Below, piece after piece: positions 7,771-15,592 of a stretch of DNA of 16,973 nt. The notes below the pieces were generated by a model. It was not told where the DNA came from. It did no database searches and was given only the letters and a program-made list of their open reading frames with translations. This DNA comes from Planctomycetota bacterium. GTDB lineage: Bacteria > Planctomycetota > UBA1135. The stretch is from NCBI GenBank assembly GCA_029243845.1, contig JAQWRF010000118.1, forward strand, positions 1 through 16,973. The letters run 5' to 3'. The position numbers were made by a program, and so were the translations under genes. The number at the start of each line of letters is the position of its first letter. The first letter of the stretch is position 1.

Positions 7771-8940
7771 AAACCCTATGTCGTCACCATCGTTGTAGCA
7801 TGCGATCACTCCAGTGGCGGTACTCGCTAAACTGATAAATCCTGAATTGCGGGCGCTACTTGACTTCGATATCTTCTCACGCGGCCCGGCCAGTCCTTTG
7901 CGCGGGACGGCCCTTGCCACCCACCACACTTCGTCTTCAATGGTGTGCAGCCATGCCGCGACCGGTATTCCTTCTGGTAAATAAGCAATATCGGCTCGAC
8001 CTATGGTATCTTTCGCAGACAGGATCGTCACCAATCCAAACTTTTTGCCACCCCCCTGTGATTGTGCGATTTGCAAACGTGGTGTACTCCATTGTTTATT
8101 GCAGTAAGTTAAAGCCGCAGTGTGGCGCCCTAAACTTGCAATTGCCGGCCCATTAACAGGGCAACCGTTTGGTTTCCATTCATCGAGAGAAATCGGCTTA
8201 GCTCCGCCAAAGCTATCGGGTTCGAGAGGGTTCCCTCGAACGTAATAAATATCACGCTCTTCGTCGTCACTGCGGTCGCGAAAGGTAACCACAACGTTAC
8301 CGCTATCGAATATTTCCGCATCCGTATCACAACAGTCACAAACCTTATCATCAAGAACAAACTCATCGCCGAGGACGCCATCTGCGTTGATAACCAGACC
8401 CATCAAGGATGTTTGATAAGCGTCGTCGGTACCGAATGCGCCGCCTTGCAGCCAGACTGCAAAGAAGCCGCCCAATTTCAGTGGCACCAAAGACACAAAA
8501 CCGTGCTCGGCCCCTTCCTGGTCTTGGTGCAACCATTTCGCTTCGGTGTAAGCTGCTCCGCTTTCCCGCGAGAACATATATTTGATTCCGTAGCCATGCC
8601 CGTTACTTTCAAGCCAAGTGACGAGACTGCTGTCGTCATGACCGAGTGCAAAGCGTGGTCTATCTGCCCAATTGACCATCAAATTTTCGCTAGCACTCAT
8701 TAGAGTGGGAGGCGTAAATGCACCGTTTATCAAACGCCGCTGCTCAAGTCTGGTTATTTTATTTTTCTCAATAAAGTAATTAACGTACAAGACGTCACCC
8801 GCTTGAACAATAGTTGGGTATTTAGCACCCTCAATAGTCAGCTCTGGCAACTCAACTATTGTTATTCGAGGATTTTTAATTTCATGGACAGGATTTGCCA
8901 CCTGCAGCAATGACAATGCACAACCGAAGACAAAACTCAT
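7714..8940 (-). CDS. Sialidase-like (BNR-type) beta-propeller protein, probably exported
   Basis: 408 residues. The N-terminus MSFVFGCALSLLQVANP is hydrophobic and could be a short, atypical export signal; Cys7 is too close to the start for a normal lipobox. The rest shows propeller-like repeating strands of the kind annotated as exo-alpha-sialidase or neuraminidase-like: RPRFALGHDDSSLVTWL, GGFFAVWLQGG, GNVVVTFRDRSDDEERDIYYVR and GRADIAYLPEGIPVAAWL. A cysteine cluster CDCC at 201-204 and NGCPVNGP at 258-265 look like the conserved core. Sialidase activity is not supported: I cannot place the arginine triad. The ATG overlaps the cytidine deaminase stop by four bases (ATGA), so it is last in a four-gene operon. 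Its final 19 codons and stop are antisense to the end of addA. Role unknown. Confidence 0.7.
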   Translation of the reverse strand: MSFVFGCALSLLQVANPVHEIKNPRITIVELPELTIEGAKYPTIVQAGDVLYVNYFIEKNKITRLEQRRLINGAFTPPTLMSASENLMVNWADRPRFALGHDDSSLVTWLESNGHGYGIKYMFSRESGAAYTEAKWLHQDQEGAEHGFVSLVPLKLGGFFAVWLQGGAFGTDDAYQTSLMGLVINADGVLGDEFVLDDKVCDCCDTDAEIFDSGNVVVTFRDRSDDEERDIYYVRGNPLEPDSFGGAKPISLDEWKPNGCPVNGPAIASLGRHTAALTYCNKQWSTPRLQIAQSQGGGKKFGLVTILSAKDTIGRADIAYLPEGIPVAAWLHTIEDEVWWVARAVPRKGLAGPREKISKSSSARNSGFISLASTATGVIACYNDGDDIGFSSIEFEQAAADVVDTEVE

Positions 8941-9335
8941 TTTTCCAAATCACTCGGGGTAAACGCATCGGGTAATAACTGCCCAATAGCAGTCGTAGCG
9001 ACGTCGGTGTTGCCGCCCATAATTACGGGCACGCTGTCGTTTGCGGAAAACTCATGGATGACCTGTCGGCAACCACCGCACGGAGCGACTGTGCCCTCGA
9101 CCGCAGCCCAGACGGCTATCTTGGTAATCTTTTTACCACCTGCAACAACGCCGCCAGTGATTGCATTGCGCTCGGCACATACACCCAAAGGGTATGAAGC
9201 ATTCTCAACGTTCACACCTAAACTAACACTGCCATCGTCCCACAGTACAGCTGCGCCGACCGAAAACTTAGAGTACGGGCAGTAGGCGTTGGCAGCAGCG
9301 CCCATGGCCTTGGCGAGAAGTGCAGAATCTTGCAT
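8937..9335 (-). CDS. cdd: Cytidine deaminase, homotetrameric type
   Basis: Deaminates cytidine and deoxycytidine to uridine and deoxyuridine in pyrimidine salvage, in the cytosol. At 132 residues it matches the short tetrameric class. The nucleoside-binding NVENAS is at 42-47, CAERNA at 53-58 (Cys53 zinc ligand, Glu55 proton shuttle) and PCGGCRQ at 85-91 (zinc ligands Cys86 and Cys89), so the active site is complete. The ATG directly follows the stop of the sulfotransferase-like gene with no spacer, and its stop overlaps the start of the propeller gene by four bases. Its presence with a topoisomerase and a sulfotransferase does not suggest one pathway; it may simply be a housekeeping gene carried in a compact operon. 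Confidence 0.95.
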   Translation of the reverse strand: MQDSALLAKAMGAAANAYCPYSKFSVGAAVLWDDGSVSLGVNVENASYPLGVCAERNAITGGVVAGGKKITKIAVWAAVEGTVAPCGGCRQVIHEFSANDSVPVIMGGNTDVATTAIGQLLPDAFTPSDLEK

Positions 9336-10067
9336 CTATAAACTATACTCTAGCAAACGCTCGTATGCCGGCAAAGCAAACTCAAATAGTTCCTCTAACT
9401 CAGAGGGTAGCTCGCCGACCTTAGGCACATGCGCATTCCAGCCGCTAGTCTTCATCACTTTGTCATACCATGCGGGAGCCCAAACACCGTAGCTGCTGTG
9501 ACTACCGACTGGCCAGTGCATCATTTGCTCTTCAAACTCGATGTCTAATGCAGCGCACAATCGTGGCAACATCGCGTGCGGGCTGGCTAGCAATTTTGTC
9601 GAATCGACAACCACTGGGCGCTTACCCTGCTCAAGCAAACGCTCAAACAACTGCAACTGCTGCCCATAGGCAATATCGATGCGTTCAAGTTGCCCCAAGT
9701 CGCTCAACAATGATGGCAACATTTCGCGAGGATGCCTAATCAAAAAGGCATGAGTCGTGTTATCGTCATCGATGAAGGACAGATCTTCGTCGCCGAACAA
9801 ATGGTGTGCCATATGTTTGACATACTGGACGGGCTTATCACATTCCGCGCGCAACACGCCGTCAACCACTGCGGCTACCGACTGCGCCTGCGACGCCATC
9901 ACTTCGCCACGCATCGGGTGCAATTTACCGCTTCGTTTTAAGTAGTAAGCATAAAGGGGTTCGTCAACTCCCACGACTTGTGAGTGTTGACAAAAACTTC
10001 GTAGCAACGCCGTCGACACCGTGCGTGGACAGGCCCACATTGCGATGCGTTTAGTCGTAGAAGCCAT
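9336..10067 (-). CDS. Sulfotransferase-like P-loop protein
   Basis: 243 residues with the two nucleotide-binding elements of sulfotransferases. WACPRTVSTALLRSF at 11-25 corresponds to the 5'-phosphosulfate loop, and AFLIRHPREMLPSLL at 107-121 to the 3'-phosphate-binding motif with the Arg and Ser that contact PAPS. The C-terminal part (WPVGSHSSYGVWAPAWYDKVMKTSGW, spanning about 165-190) is typical of a bacterial sulfotransferase-like group that includes many uncharacterised members. Substrate unknown; PAPS use is inferred from fold only. No signal peptide, so probably cytosolic. Its ATG overlaps the topoisomerase stop by one base (TAATG), indicating translational coupling, and its stop abuts the cdd start. 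Confidence 0.8.
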   Translation of the reverse strand: MASTTKRIAMWACPRTVSTALLRSFCQHSQVVGVDEPLYAYYLKRSGKLHPMRGEVMASQAQSVAAVVDGVLRAECDKPVQYVKHMAHHLFGDEDLSFIDDDNTTHAFLIRHPREMLPSLLSDLGQLERIDIAYGQQLQLFERLLEQGKRPVVVDSTKLLASPHAMLPRLCAALDIEFEEQMMHWPVGSHSSYGVWAPAWYDKVMKTSGWNAHVPKVGELPSELEELFEFALPAYERLLEYSL

Positions 10068-12952
10068 TAACTTTTCTTTTTGCTTACTTTCTTCTTGGTC
10101 ACTTTCTTCTTCGTAACCTTTTTCTTAGTCGACTTCTTCTTAGTAGATTTCTTCTTAGCACCCGCTTCGCGCGGCTTAAATTCAAAGCCATGGCGACCGT
10201 TTGGCTTGCGCACTAAGCGCGCAGTGAAATTACGTCCCTTGCGAGAAATAAAATCTTCAATCCAGTCGGTATGCCCCTCCTCGCCAAAGTACGGAATCAA
10301 GTCCGCGCGCTTCATCTCTCGTTGGCAAATGGTACGCGGAAATTTAATCCCTTTTGGTTCGCTAGAAACAAAGTCCGTAACCGTTTCAATAATCATGCCC
10401 TTACCTAGCGGACACTCAACGAACTCAGACTTGTCGATTTCGTAAGATATCTCTTCCTGGCCAACAGCGCCTTTCTCGTCGTCAGACTTAAAGTTTTTAA
10501 CGGGCTCAAACTCGAGTTTGTTTTCGTCATCGACTTTTATTCTTCCGGCATAAGATTCGCCGCGCATGCTAACGAAGCCTTCAATCGGACCAGAGTCGCG
10601 CTCATTTAACAGGCGAGTCGCAAGTGGGCGATTAATAAAACGTCCTCTAAATTCTTTCCAGATGGTGTAACCACAAGCATCAGGCTCTACGGCCTCAATT
10701 TTAAAATCTTCTTTCAGCGAATCGCCCGGGGCGATAGCGTTGACTAATGGCAGTAATTCGGCGATGTAATCATCTACGAAGCTAATGCGGTTAATCTTGA
10801 AGTTAATATAGCCATTCGTACGCTTGAGATCGTCTTCGACCTCGGTAACTTCATCACGCGCTGCCAAGAATGCGTGAACGACTTCGGCAATGCCCGCCAG
10901 CGGAGTTTTTGATTCTTTGCCCATCGACTTAATAGTCAATTTATAAGAATCGCCTTTTGCACGGCGAGCACATCGGTAGCCTTTTAAGCCTTCTCGTATT
11001 TCGTGTTCGTCAAGCGGGCACTTGCCAACGGACTCTTCATCTTTGTATAGCTCTTCATAAGAGAAGTTGACGAATTTATCAACCAATACACGAGTGGTCG
11101 ACTCTATTGAAGCCATGTAGTCTGCGCGGTGCATGTCGCCATGCTCAACTTTATACAACGAAGATTCCATTTCGGCAGTTTGCTCGGCCTTAGCCAAATC
11201 AATCGCGCCTACTCGCTCTAAGAAGTCAATTAAAGTAATGCCCTTAGCCGCAGCTCGTAAAGTTTTACCGTTACGTAGAACATATCCCTTACGCACCAGA
11301 GCTTCGATGGTTTGCGCACGCGTTGCCGGCGTGCCTAAGCCTTTGCCCTGCATCGACGCTACCACTTCTCCATCGTCAATATCTTCAAAGGTTTCTGCCG
11401 CAACATCGGTAGCAATTTCCATTTGGCGCAACAGTCCAGCTTCGGTGTAACGCTTAGGTGGACGGGTCGAGTCGGCCTCACACGCAATCTGGTTCGTGGT
11501 GCCTGTCGCAGTTTCGCCGACATCTACCCCAAGGTCTCCCAATTGTTCGGACGCCTTCGGCATGCGATGCACCAGCATCCAGCCCGGATAGACCATACGC
11601 TTTGATTCGTTAAAGAATGTTAAAGGGTCTTTGCCTGGAGGCGAAATTACAGTCTTGCGAACGACGTTTTCCCATTTCGATGGCTTCATAAACGCAGCCA
11701 AGAAACGACGTGTCACTAATTCAAAAATCTTAGCATCGTCACCCCCAAGAGTAGTCTTAGGCAATTGCCCCGTAGGGATAATCGCAAAGTGATCCCCTAC
11801 TTTCGAGTTGTCAAAATTACGTTTGGAGTGTTGCTTGCCATCTGCAATAATCAACTTGGCGGCTTCCGTGAAATTAAGGGCTTGCTTGCCATCTGCAAAT
11901 GCTTTACTCAATTCGCCGCTAGCGATTCCGCTAAGCAGCTCGTCAACCTTTGAAACATAATCTTCTGGCAAGGCCTTTGAATCCGTACGCGGGTAAGTTA
12001 GCACTTTATGACCTTCGTACAAACGCTGTGCGGCGCCTGAAGTTCGGATTGCTGAGAATCCAAAACGGTTGTTGGCCTCTTTCTGTAGCGAAGTCAAATC
12101 GAACAAAGCCGGCACATTACGCGTAGAACTAGACGCCTTCTCGGTAACTGCCGTCGGCTGCCCTTCGCAAAGTTTTGCCATTGCATCCGCGTCAGCTTCT
12201 TTCCATATCTTGTCGCCGTCCTTGCCCGAACGCGATGTCCGATAAGTGGCATCATATTTAGAACCATTGGCAGAGAAGGAACCCTTCAAGCGCCAGAAAT
12301 CTATAGGTATGTGCGCTAGCACCTCAACTTCTTTATGCGCCAGTACAGCTAGTGTCGGTGTTTGCACGCGGCCTGCAGACCATACTCCGCGCTCGCGACG
12401 CCCTTTGAGGCGCTTAGTAATGCCACGGGTCGCATTAATGCCAACCAGCCAATCACCCTCAGCGCGACAATATGCGGCATCAGACAGTCCCTCGAACTCT
12501 TTTCCAGGGCGAATGTCCTCGAAAGAGCTAAGAATGGCGTCTTTAGTCATCGACTGCAACCACAGCCTTTCTGATGGCTTGCCAGTGCCCATAAATGCTT
12601 CAATCTCACGGAAGATTAATTCGCCCTCGCGAGCAGCATCACAAGCATTGAGTATTGTATTTACGTCTTCGCGCTGCGCCAGCTTTTTCAACACGCGCAA
12701 CTGCTTGGTCGCGCCCTCGCGTGGCTTACGCACAAACTGCTCGGGAATAACCGGCAAGTCAGCAAGGGACCACCCAGAAAGAGCAGGGTTGTAGTGCTCG
12801 GGATCGGCCAACTCAAGCAAGTGGCCAACTGCCCAGGAGATAAGGTAGTTCTCCCCCTCCCAGTAGGCATCTTCGACCTTCGTAAACTTGCCTGGAAGTG
12901 CGTTTGCTAAGTCATTAGCAACGCTTGGTTTTTCAGCGATGATTAGTTTCAT
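10067..12952 (-). CDS. topB: DNA topoisomerase III (type IA), long form with lysine-rich tail
   Basis: Type IA topoisomerase that cuts and passes single strands to relax or decatenate DNA. It has 961 residues against about 650 for E. coli TopB. The TOPRIM domain starts at once: IIAEKPSVA with Glu7, and CDAAREGELIF at 104-114 with the Asp and Glu that bind magnesium. GVWSAGRVQTPTLAVL is near 189-204 and the catalytic tyrosine is Tyr320 in LTYPRTDS. GLGTPATRAQTIEALVRKGYV follows in the mid region. The extra C-terminal part has two repeat-like domains in which the usual paired-cysteine zinc knuckles are reduced to single cysteines (near KCPLDEHE and ECPLGKG), then a 30-residue tail of KKKxT units. 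No Shine-Dalgarno is evident, but the conserved N-terminus fixes the ATG. It heads a four-gene operon. Confidence 0.93.
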   Translation of the reverse strand: MKLIIAEKPSVANDLANALPGKFTKVEDAYWEGENYLISWAVGHLLELADPEHYNPALSGWSLADLPVIPEQFVRKPREGATKQLRVLKKLAQREDVNTILNACDAAREGELIFREIEAFMGTGKPSERLWLQSMTKDAILSSFEDIRPGKEFEGLSDAAYCRAEGDWLVGINATRGITKRLKGRRERGVWSAGRVQTPTLAVLAHKEVEVLAHIPIDFWRLKGSFSANGSKYDATYRTSRSGKDGDKIWKEADADAMAKLCEGQPTAVTEKASSSTRNVPALFDLTSLQKEANNRFGFSAIRTSGAAQRLYEGHKVLTYPRTDSKALPEDYVSKVDELLSGIASGELSKAFADGKQALNFTEAAKLIIADGKQHSKRNFDNSKVGDHFAIIPTGQLPKTTLGGDDAKIFELVTRRFLAAFMKPSKWENVVRKTVISPPGKDPLTFFNESKRMVYPGWMLVHRMPKASEQLGDLGVDVGETATGTTNQIACEADSTRPPKRYTEAGLLRQMEIATDVAAETFEDIDDGEVVASMQGKGLGTPATRAQTIEALVRKGYVLRNGKTLRAAAKGITLIDFLERVGAIDLAKAEQTAEMESSLYKVEHGDMHRADYMASIESTTRVLVDKFVNFSYEELYKDEESVGKCPLDEHEIREGLKGYRCARRAKGDSYKLTIKSMGKESKTPLAGIAEVVHAFLAARDEVTEVEDDLKRTNGYINFKINRISFVDDYIAELLPLVNAIAPGDSLKEDFKIEAVEPDACGYTIWKEFRGRFINRPLATRLLNERDSGPIEGFVSMRGESYAGRIKVDDENKLEFEPVKNFKSDDEKGAVGQEEISYEIDKSEFVECPLGKGMIIETVTDFVSSEPKGIKFPRTICQREMKRADLIPYFGEEGHTDWIEDFISRKGRNFTARLVRKPNGRHGFEFKPREAGAKKKSTKKKSTKKKVTKKKVTKKKVSKKKS
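10070..10159 (-). repeat. 15-base tandem repeat encoding KKKxT pentapeptide units
   Basis: The last 30 codons of topB encode about six copies of a lysine-rich pentapeptide, KKKST/KKKVT/KKKVS, from AKKKSTKKKSTKKK to the terminal SKKKS. The units have diverged at the fourth and fifth positions and in synonymous bases. Lysine-repeat tails on other bacterial type IA topoisomerases, such as Streptomyces TopA, bind DNA and raise processivity; the same role here is inference. Confidence 0.85.
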
Positions 12953-13117
12953 TATATTTGGCAGATGCCCATTCTGGCTTACCCAGAGACAAAGGGGGCT
13001 CAGAAGGCCCCGCAGACAAGAAACTTAGGAAGAATTACTCCTATATGCAACTATTTTTAATAAAAACATCCTTTTTCTACAGTACCAAGTCGCAAAAAGC
13101 CGAAGTATTGGTACCCA
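12953..13117. other. Divergent intergenic region between topB and the pseudopilin gene
   Basis: 165 bases that must hold both promoters, though no convincing -35/-10 pair was found for either gene. Small inverted repeats are present: GGCAGATGCC at 12959-12969; GGGGC and GCCCC arms at 12995-12999 and 13007-13011 with a seven-base loop; and a longer inverted repeat next to the pseudopilin start, listed separately. The GC-rich hairpin would lie in the topB leader. It is not followed by a clean T-run on either strand, so it is a poor terminator candidate. Confidence 0.45.
13082..13114. promoter_or_regulatory. Inverted repeat abutting the pseudopilin start
   Basis: Perfect seven-base arms GTACCAA (13082-13088) and TTGGTAC (13108-13114) flank a 19-base spacer and end three bases before the ATG at 13118. 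The right arm also forms a shorter palindrome, ATTGG-TAC-CCAAT (13107-13119), that runs into the start codon. It could be an operator or an RNA hairpin covering the ribosome-binding region; no Shine-Dalgarno is obvious there. The function is speculative. Confidence 0.35.
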
Positions 13118-13612
13118 ATGACTAAAACCATGAAAAAAAGACTTCCATTACTAGAATCCTTCGCTGCGGTATTCGCCGTAGCCACAGTAGCTTTTATGAC
13201 CGCACTACCCGCCATCCAAGAGACTGGCGAGCGCAATGTTGATCTACAAGACAACCTGTCGCTGATTCGCACTGCCGTGTTCCGCTTTTCGATGGACCAC
13301 GAAATGGATGGCACAGAAGTGCACCCTGCGCAAAACAACAATGACTTCGAGTTGCAGATTCTTGGTCGCACTCGCAGCGACGGCTCAACACATCAGCGTG
13401 GACGCTTCGAAGACCGCTTCTTCGGGCCTTACCTAAACGCAATGCCTGTGAACCCTGTAAATGGTTTGAGTTCGGTACGCATCATGCCAAGCGGCATCAG
13501 CGAGCCTATTTTCAACGGTCTAGCTGGATGGGTATACGTAACCGACACCGGTAAGATTTTCGCTGACCTAGCAGGCGTGGACGACCGCGGAATTGCATTC
13601 AGCGAATACTAA
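13118..13612 (+). CDS. Pseudopilin-like (GspG/PilE-type) protein with degenerate prepilin signal
   Basis: 164 residues. A short basic stretch (KKR at 6-8) precedes LPLLESFAAVFAVATVAFMTALPAI, a single hydrophobic helix resembling the FTLIELL...LPAI segment of type IV pilins and type II secretion pseudopilins. Glu13 would be the conserved Glu+5, but the Gly or Ala at -1 is replaced by Arg8 and residue +1 by Leu9, so prepilin peptidase cleavage is doubtful. The globular part has NLSLIRTAVFRFSMDHE, LQILGRTRSDGS and FFGPYLNAMPVNPVNG (101-116), a pattern seen in GspG-like proteins. No secretion or pilus genes are adjacent. ATG 13118 is used; ATG 13130 is an alternative. Only 12 bases separate its stop from the convergent phosphatase-cytochrome gene. 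Probably an inner-membrane-anchored periplasmic protein. Confidence 0.7.
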   Translation: MTKTMKKRLPLLESFAAVFAVATVAFMTALPAIQETGERNVDLQDNLSLIRTAVFRFSMDHEMDGTEVHPAQNNNDFELQILGRTRSDGSTHQRGRFEDRFFGPYLNAMPVNPVNGLSSVRIMPSGISEPIFNGLAGWVYVTDTGKIFADLAGVDDRGIAFSEY

Positions 13613-13624
13613 ATCACCCACACC

Positions 13625-14509
13625 CTAATCATTGCGGTACTTGCGATGGCAGTAGACACACGAAGATTTTAATTCTTTGTAACTATCTTCTACTGCCTCG
13701 CTTTTTTTATGGACTAAGGCTTGGTACATATCATCCGCCAAGGCCACGGATTGGTTAATGCGCTTTTCAAAATCAATGTTGCCAACTAACTCGATGGGGA
13801 TGTCCTCGGCACAGCCGCTCAATAAATCACGCGTCTGGCGCGCTTCATTAACAACCACTAAATCTGGATGACTCACGGGCACTTGCCAATTGTTTTTATG
13901 TAATAGCTTAATGTGATCCCAATTCCTATCAAGCTTTGCCATGCCACCAGCAAAAGATTCTATTTGAGCGACTGCATGTAAGGCTGGCCATTGCGCTTCA
14001 GAAACGCTTGAATCTTGCCAATTGCTTACAGCGCTCCATAGTCCGGGATAATCCTTGGAGGTCCCGGCCATTTCTAGAACCCTTAAACTACTAGCCGAAG
14101 AACATCCGCTACGTTGACGCCAAGCGATGGCTGCTACGGCTGGACCACGATGTTTACCGTGATGACAATGAATGTAAAATATATCGTCAGGTCGCTCAAC
14201 AATCATACGCTTGATGCTCAACAACGCATGCTCGTCAATTTCATCGTAATCGACAGGGATATGAATATAACTCAAACCATACTCGGCCGCCAACTCGACA
14301 TCGGGTTGTACGCTGTCAACGCAAACCACCGTATTCACCCCTAGCGCAGCAAGTGCGGCAAACGCTGCCGCATCAGCCGGAGCGGCGCCGGTATAGATGC
14401 CATCCTCAAGCGCGAGCAAGCCATCGATATTGTCATCGGTAACGCGGGAAATGCTGGCGACCATGCCACACGCCGCGAGCAACAAGCAACCGCTGAGAAA
14501 AATCTTCAT
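13625..14509 (-). CDS. Putative lipoprotein: tyrosine/dual-specificity phosphatase-like domain fused to CxxCH cytochrome domain
   Basis: 294 residues from ATG 14509 (a GTG at 14515 is also open). The N-terminus MKIFLSGCLLLAAC fits a lipoprotein signal with lipobox LAAC and Cys14 as the lipidated residue. Residues about 25-165 form a phosphatase-like domain: NIDGLLALEDGIYTGAAP, then the P-loop FYIHCHHGKHRG at 111-122 with Cys115 and Arg121 in the Cx5R signature, and Asp87 or Asp89 as the likely general acid. Residues about 170-294 are helical and end with SCVYCHRKYRND, in which CVYCH at 284-288 is a heme c attachment site placed at the extreme C-terminus as in cytochrome c'/c556. Covalent heme requires export, consistent with the signal. 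It lies 57 bases downstream of the TrpD2-like gene on the same strand and is probably the last gene of that operon. Substrate unknown. Confidence 0.78.
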   Translation of the reverse strand: MKIFLSGCLLLAACGMVASISRVTDDNIDGLLALEDGIYTGAAPADAAAFAALAALGVNTVVCVDSVQPDVELAAEYGLSYIHIPVDYDEIDEHALLSIKRMIVERPDDIFYIHCHHGKHRGPAVAAIAWRQRSGCSSASSLRVLEMAGTSKDYPGLWSAVSNWQDSSVSEAQWPALHAVAQIESFAGGMAKLDRNWDHIKLLHKNNWQVPVSHPDLVVVNEARQTRDLLSGCAEDIPIELVGNIDFEKRINQSVALADDMYQALVHKKSEAVEDSYKELKSSCVYCHRKYRND

Positions 14510-14566
14510 ATCCACTTAATGCAATTACTGTGCCGGGTTATTCGAAGGATATACCGCATATAAGTT

Positions 14567-15592
14567 CTAATCACGGAACGATTCAAGCAAGCGCTGAGCT
14601 GCCCCGCTACGAATTGCCGCGCCTGCTAGCGCAACGCAACTGGCCACCGAGTCATTAGGTTTGGCCAGCGAAATCATTAATCCTGCACTTAGCAAAGTCG
14701 ATGACAGCGCGGGGCTCGCCACACCGAGCAACACTTGATGAGTCACGTCAGCGGCTTCCTTTAGATGATCGTCGGATAAAAAATGTGGCTCGTCAGATTC
14801 GAACAATGCGACATCGCCCGGGTGGATACGCAGCGGCGCCTTGACTCCATCGACAATGCGCATGCCGCGTGTCGTTTCTAGAGTCGATGGGTCGATTGAG
14901 CCATCAAAGCCTTGCACAATCAAAGCATGACGGTGCTGCAAGGACTCTTGCGCATTGGCCGCGATGCCAAGCACGGGGCCAGGAACCGCAGCCGACATCG
15001 CGCGCGAGCCATCGGGTACCAACAACTTTGTAACGACATCGGGAATACCGCGTAGCAAAGTTTCGTCTTCGATACGTTGTAGGCGCTGCCAGCCGTCATC
15101 GTAAATGGTTGGGTTCCAGCAAGCGAGTGGCCCGTTATCAAACATGGACTCAACATGATGGGCGTCTCCTGTAAGCGGACTGCACATTTCTTGCCACAAA
15201 TCGCCAGGGGTCAATCCGCCCCACCTCAATCGGGGCGAAGCTTGCAACAGAACGGGTACGCCCGCTGCCGCTGCTGCAGCTGCTGCTGCCAAACCCAATG
15301 GCGGCGCAGTGTGCTTGCCTAAGCGGCTCGTTGCAACTACCACACAGTTTTCTGGCAACTGCGGGAAAACGATTCGTGAGCGTGCAGCGCGGGCAGCGCC
15401 GACCAACTCTTCGGCAGTCGTACCTTTACTGCGCATCACCGACAGGAACACCGCAAGCTGGGCATCGGTGCCCGCGCCGTCTAAAAACAAATAGAATAAT
15501 TCTTGGGCCTCAGACTCACTGAGATTGTAAGTTCGTCCGCCAGTAATCGCGCCAGTAATGCGCTTTAACCACGGTCGTATCTTGTCAGCCAT
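14567..15592 (-). CDS. TrpD2/YbiB-like member of the anthranilate phosphoribosyltransferase fold
   Basis: 341 residues with the helical N-terminal domain of the TrpD family (LSESEAQELFYLFLDGAGTD near 24-43, then AVFLSVMRSKGTTAEEL). The PRPP-binding GTGGD motif is absent: the equivalent stretch reads CVVVATSRLGKH at 83-94. The motif that should pack beneath it is an uninterrupted nine-alanine run (102-110) followed by GVPVLL. This fits the TrpD2/YbiB branch, whose E. coli member binds nucleic acid rather than making phosphoribosyl-anthranilate. No trp genes are nearby. The ATG directly follows the peroxiredoxin stop (TAAATG), so it is probably co-translated with it. Confidence 0.78.
   Translation of the reverse strand: MADKIRPWLKRITGAITGGRTYNLSESEAQELFYLFLDGAGTDAQLAVFLSVMRSKGTTAEELVGAARAARSRIVFPQLPENCVVVATSRLGKHTAPPLGLAAAAAAAAAGVPVLLQASPRLRWGGLTPGDLWQEMCSPLTGDAHHVESMFDNGPLACWNPTIYDDGWQRLQRIEDETLLRGIPDVVTKLLVPDGSRAMSAAVPGPVLGIAANAQESLQHRHALIVQGFDGSIDPSTLETTRGMRIVDGVKAPLRIHPGDVALFESDEPHFLSDDHLKEAADVTHQVLLGVASPALSSTLLSAGLMISLAKPNDSVASCVALAGAAIRSGAAQRLLESFRD

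Noticed and set aside
10080..10445. Plus-strand ORF of very hydrophobic Phe/Leu-rich sequence resembling a membrane protein
   Set aside because: It is the antisense reading of the lysine-rich topB tail: reversed AAG/AAA codons give Phe and Leu.
12246..12794. 182-residue plus-strand ORF opposite topB
   Set aside because: Antisense to conserved TOPRIM and catalytic-domain codons; composition is that of a shadow ORF.
12995..13011. GGGGC/GCCCC hairpin as a transcription terminator
   Set aside because: Five-base stem without a following T-run on either strand, and it lies between divergent genes where no transcript is expected to end.
15263..15289. GCN-rich run as a microsatellite or regulatory palindrome
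   Set aside because: Encodes the nine-alanine helix of the TrpD2-like protein with mixed alanine codons; explained by coding.
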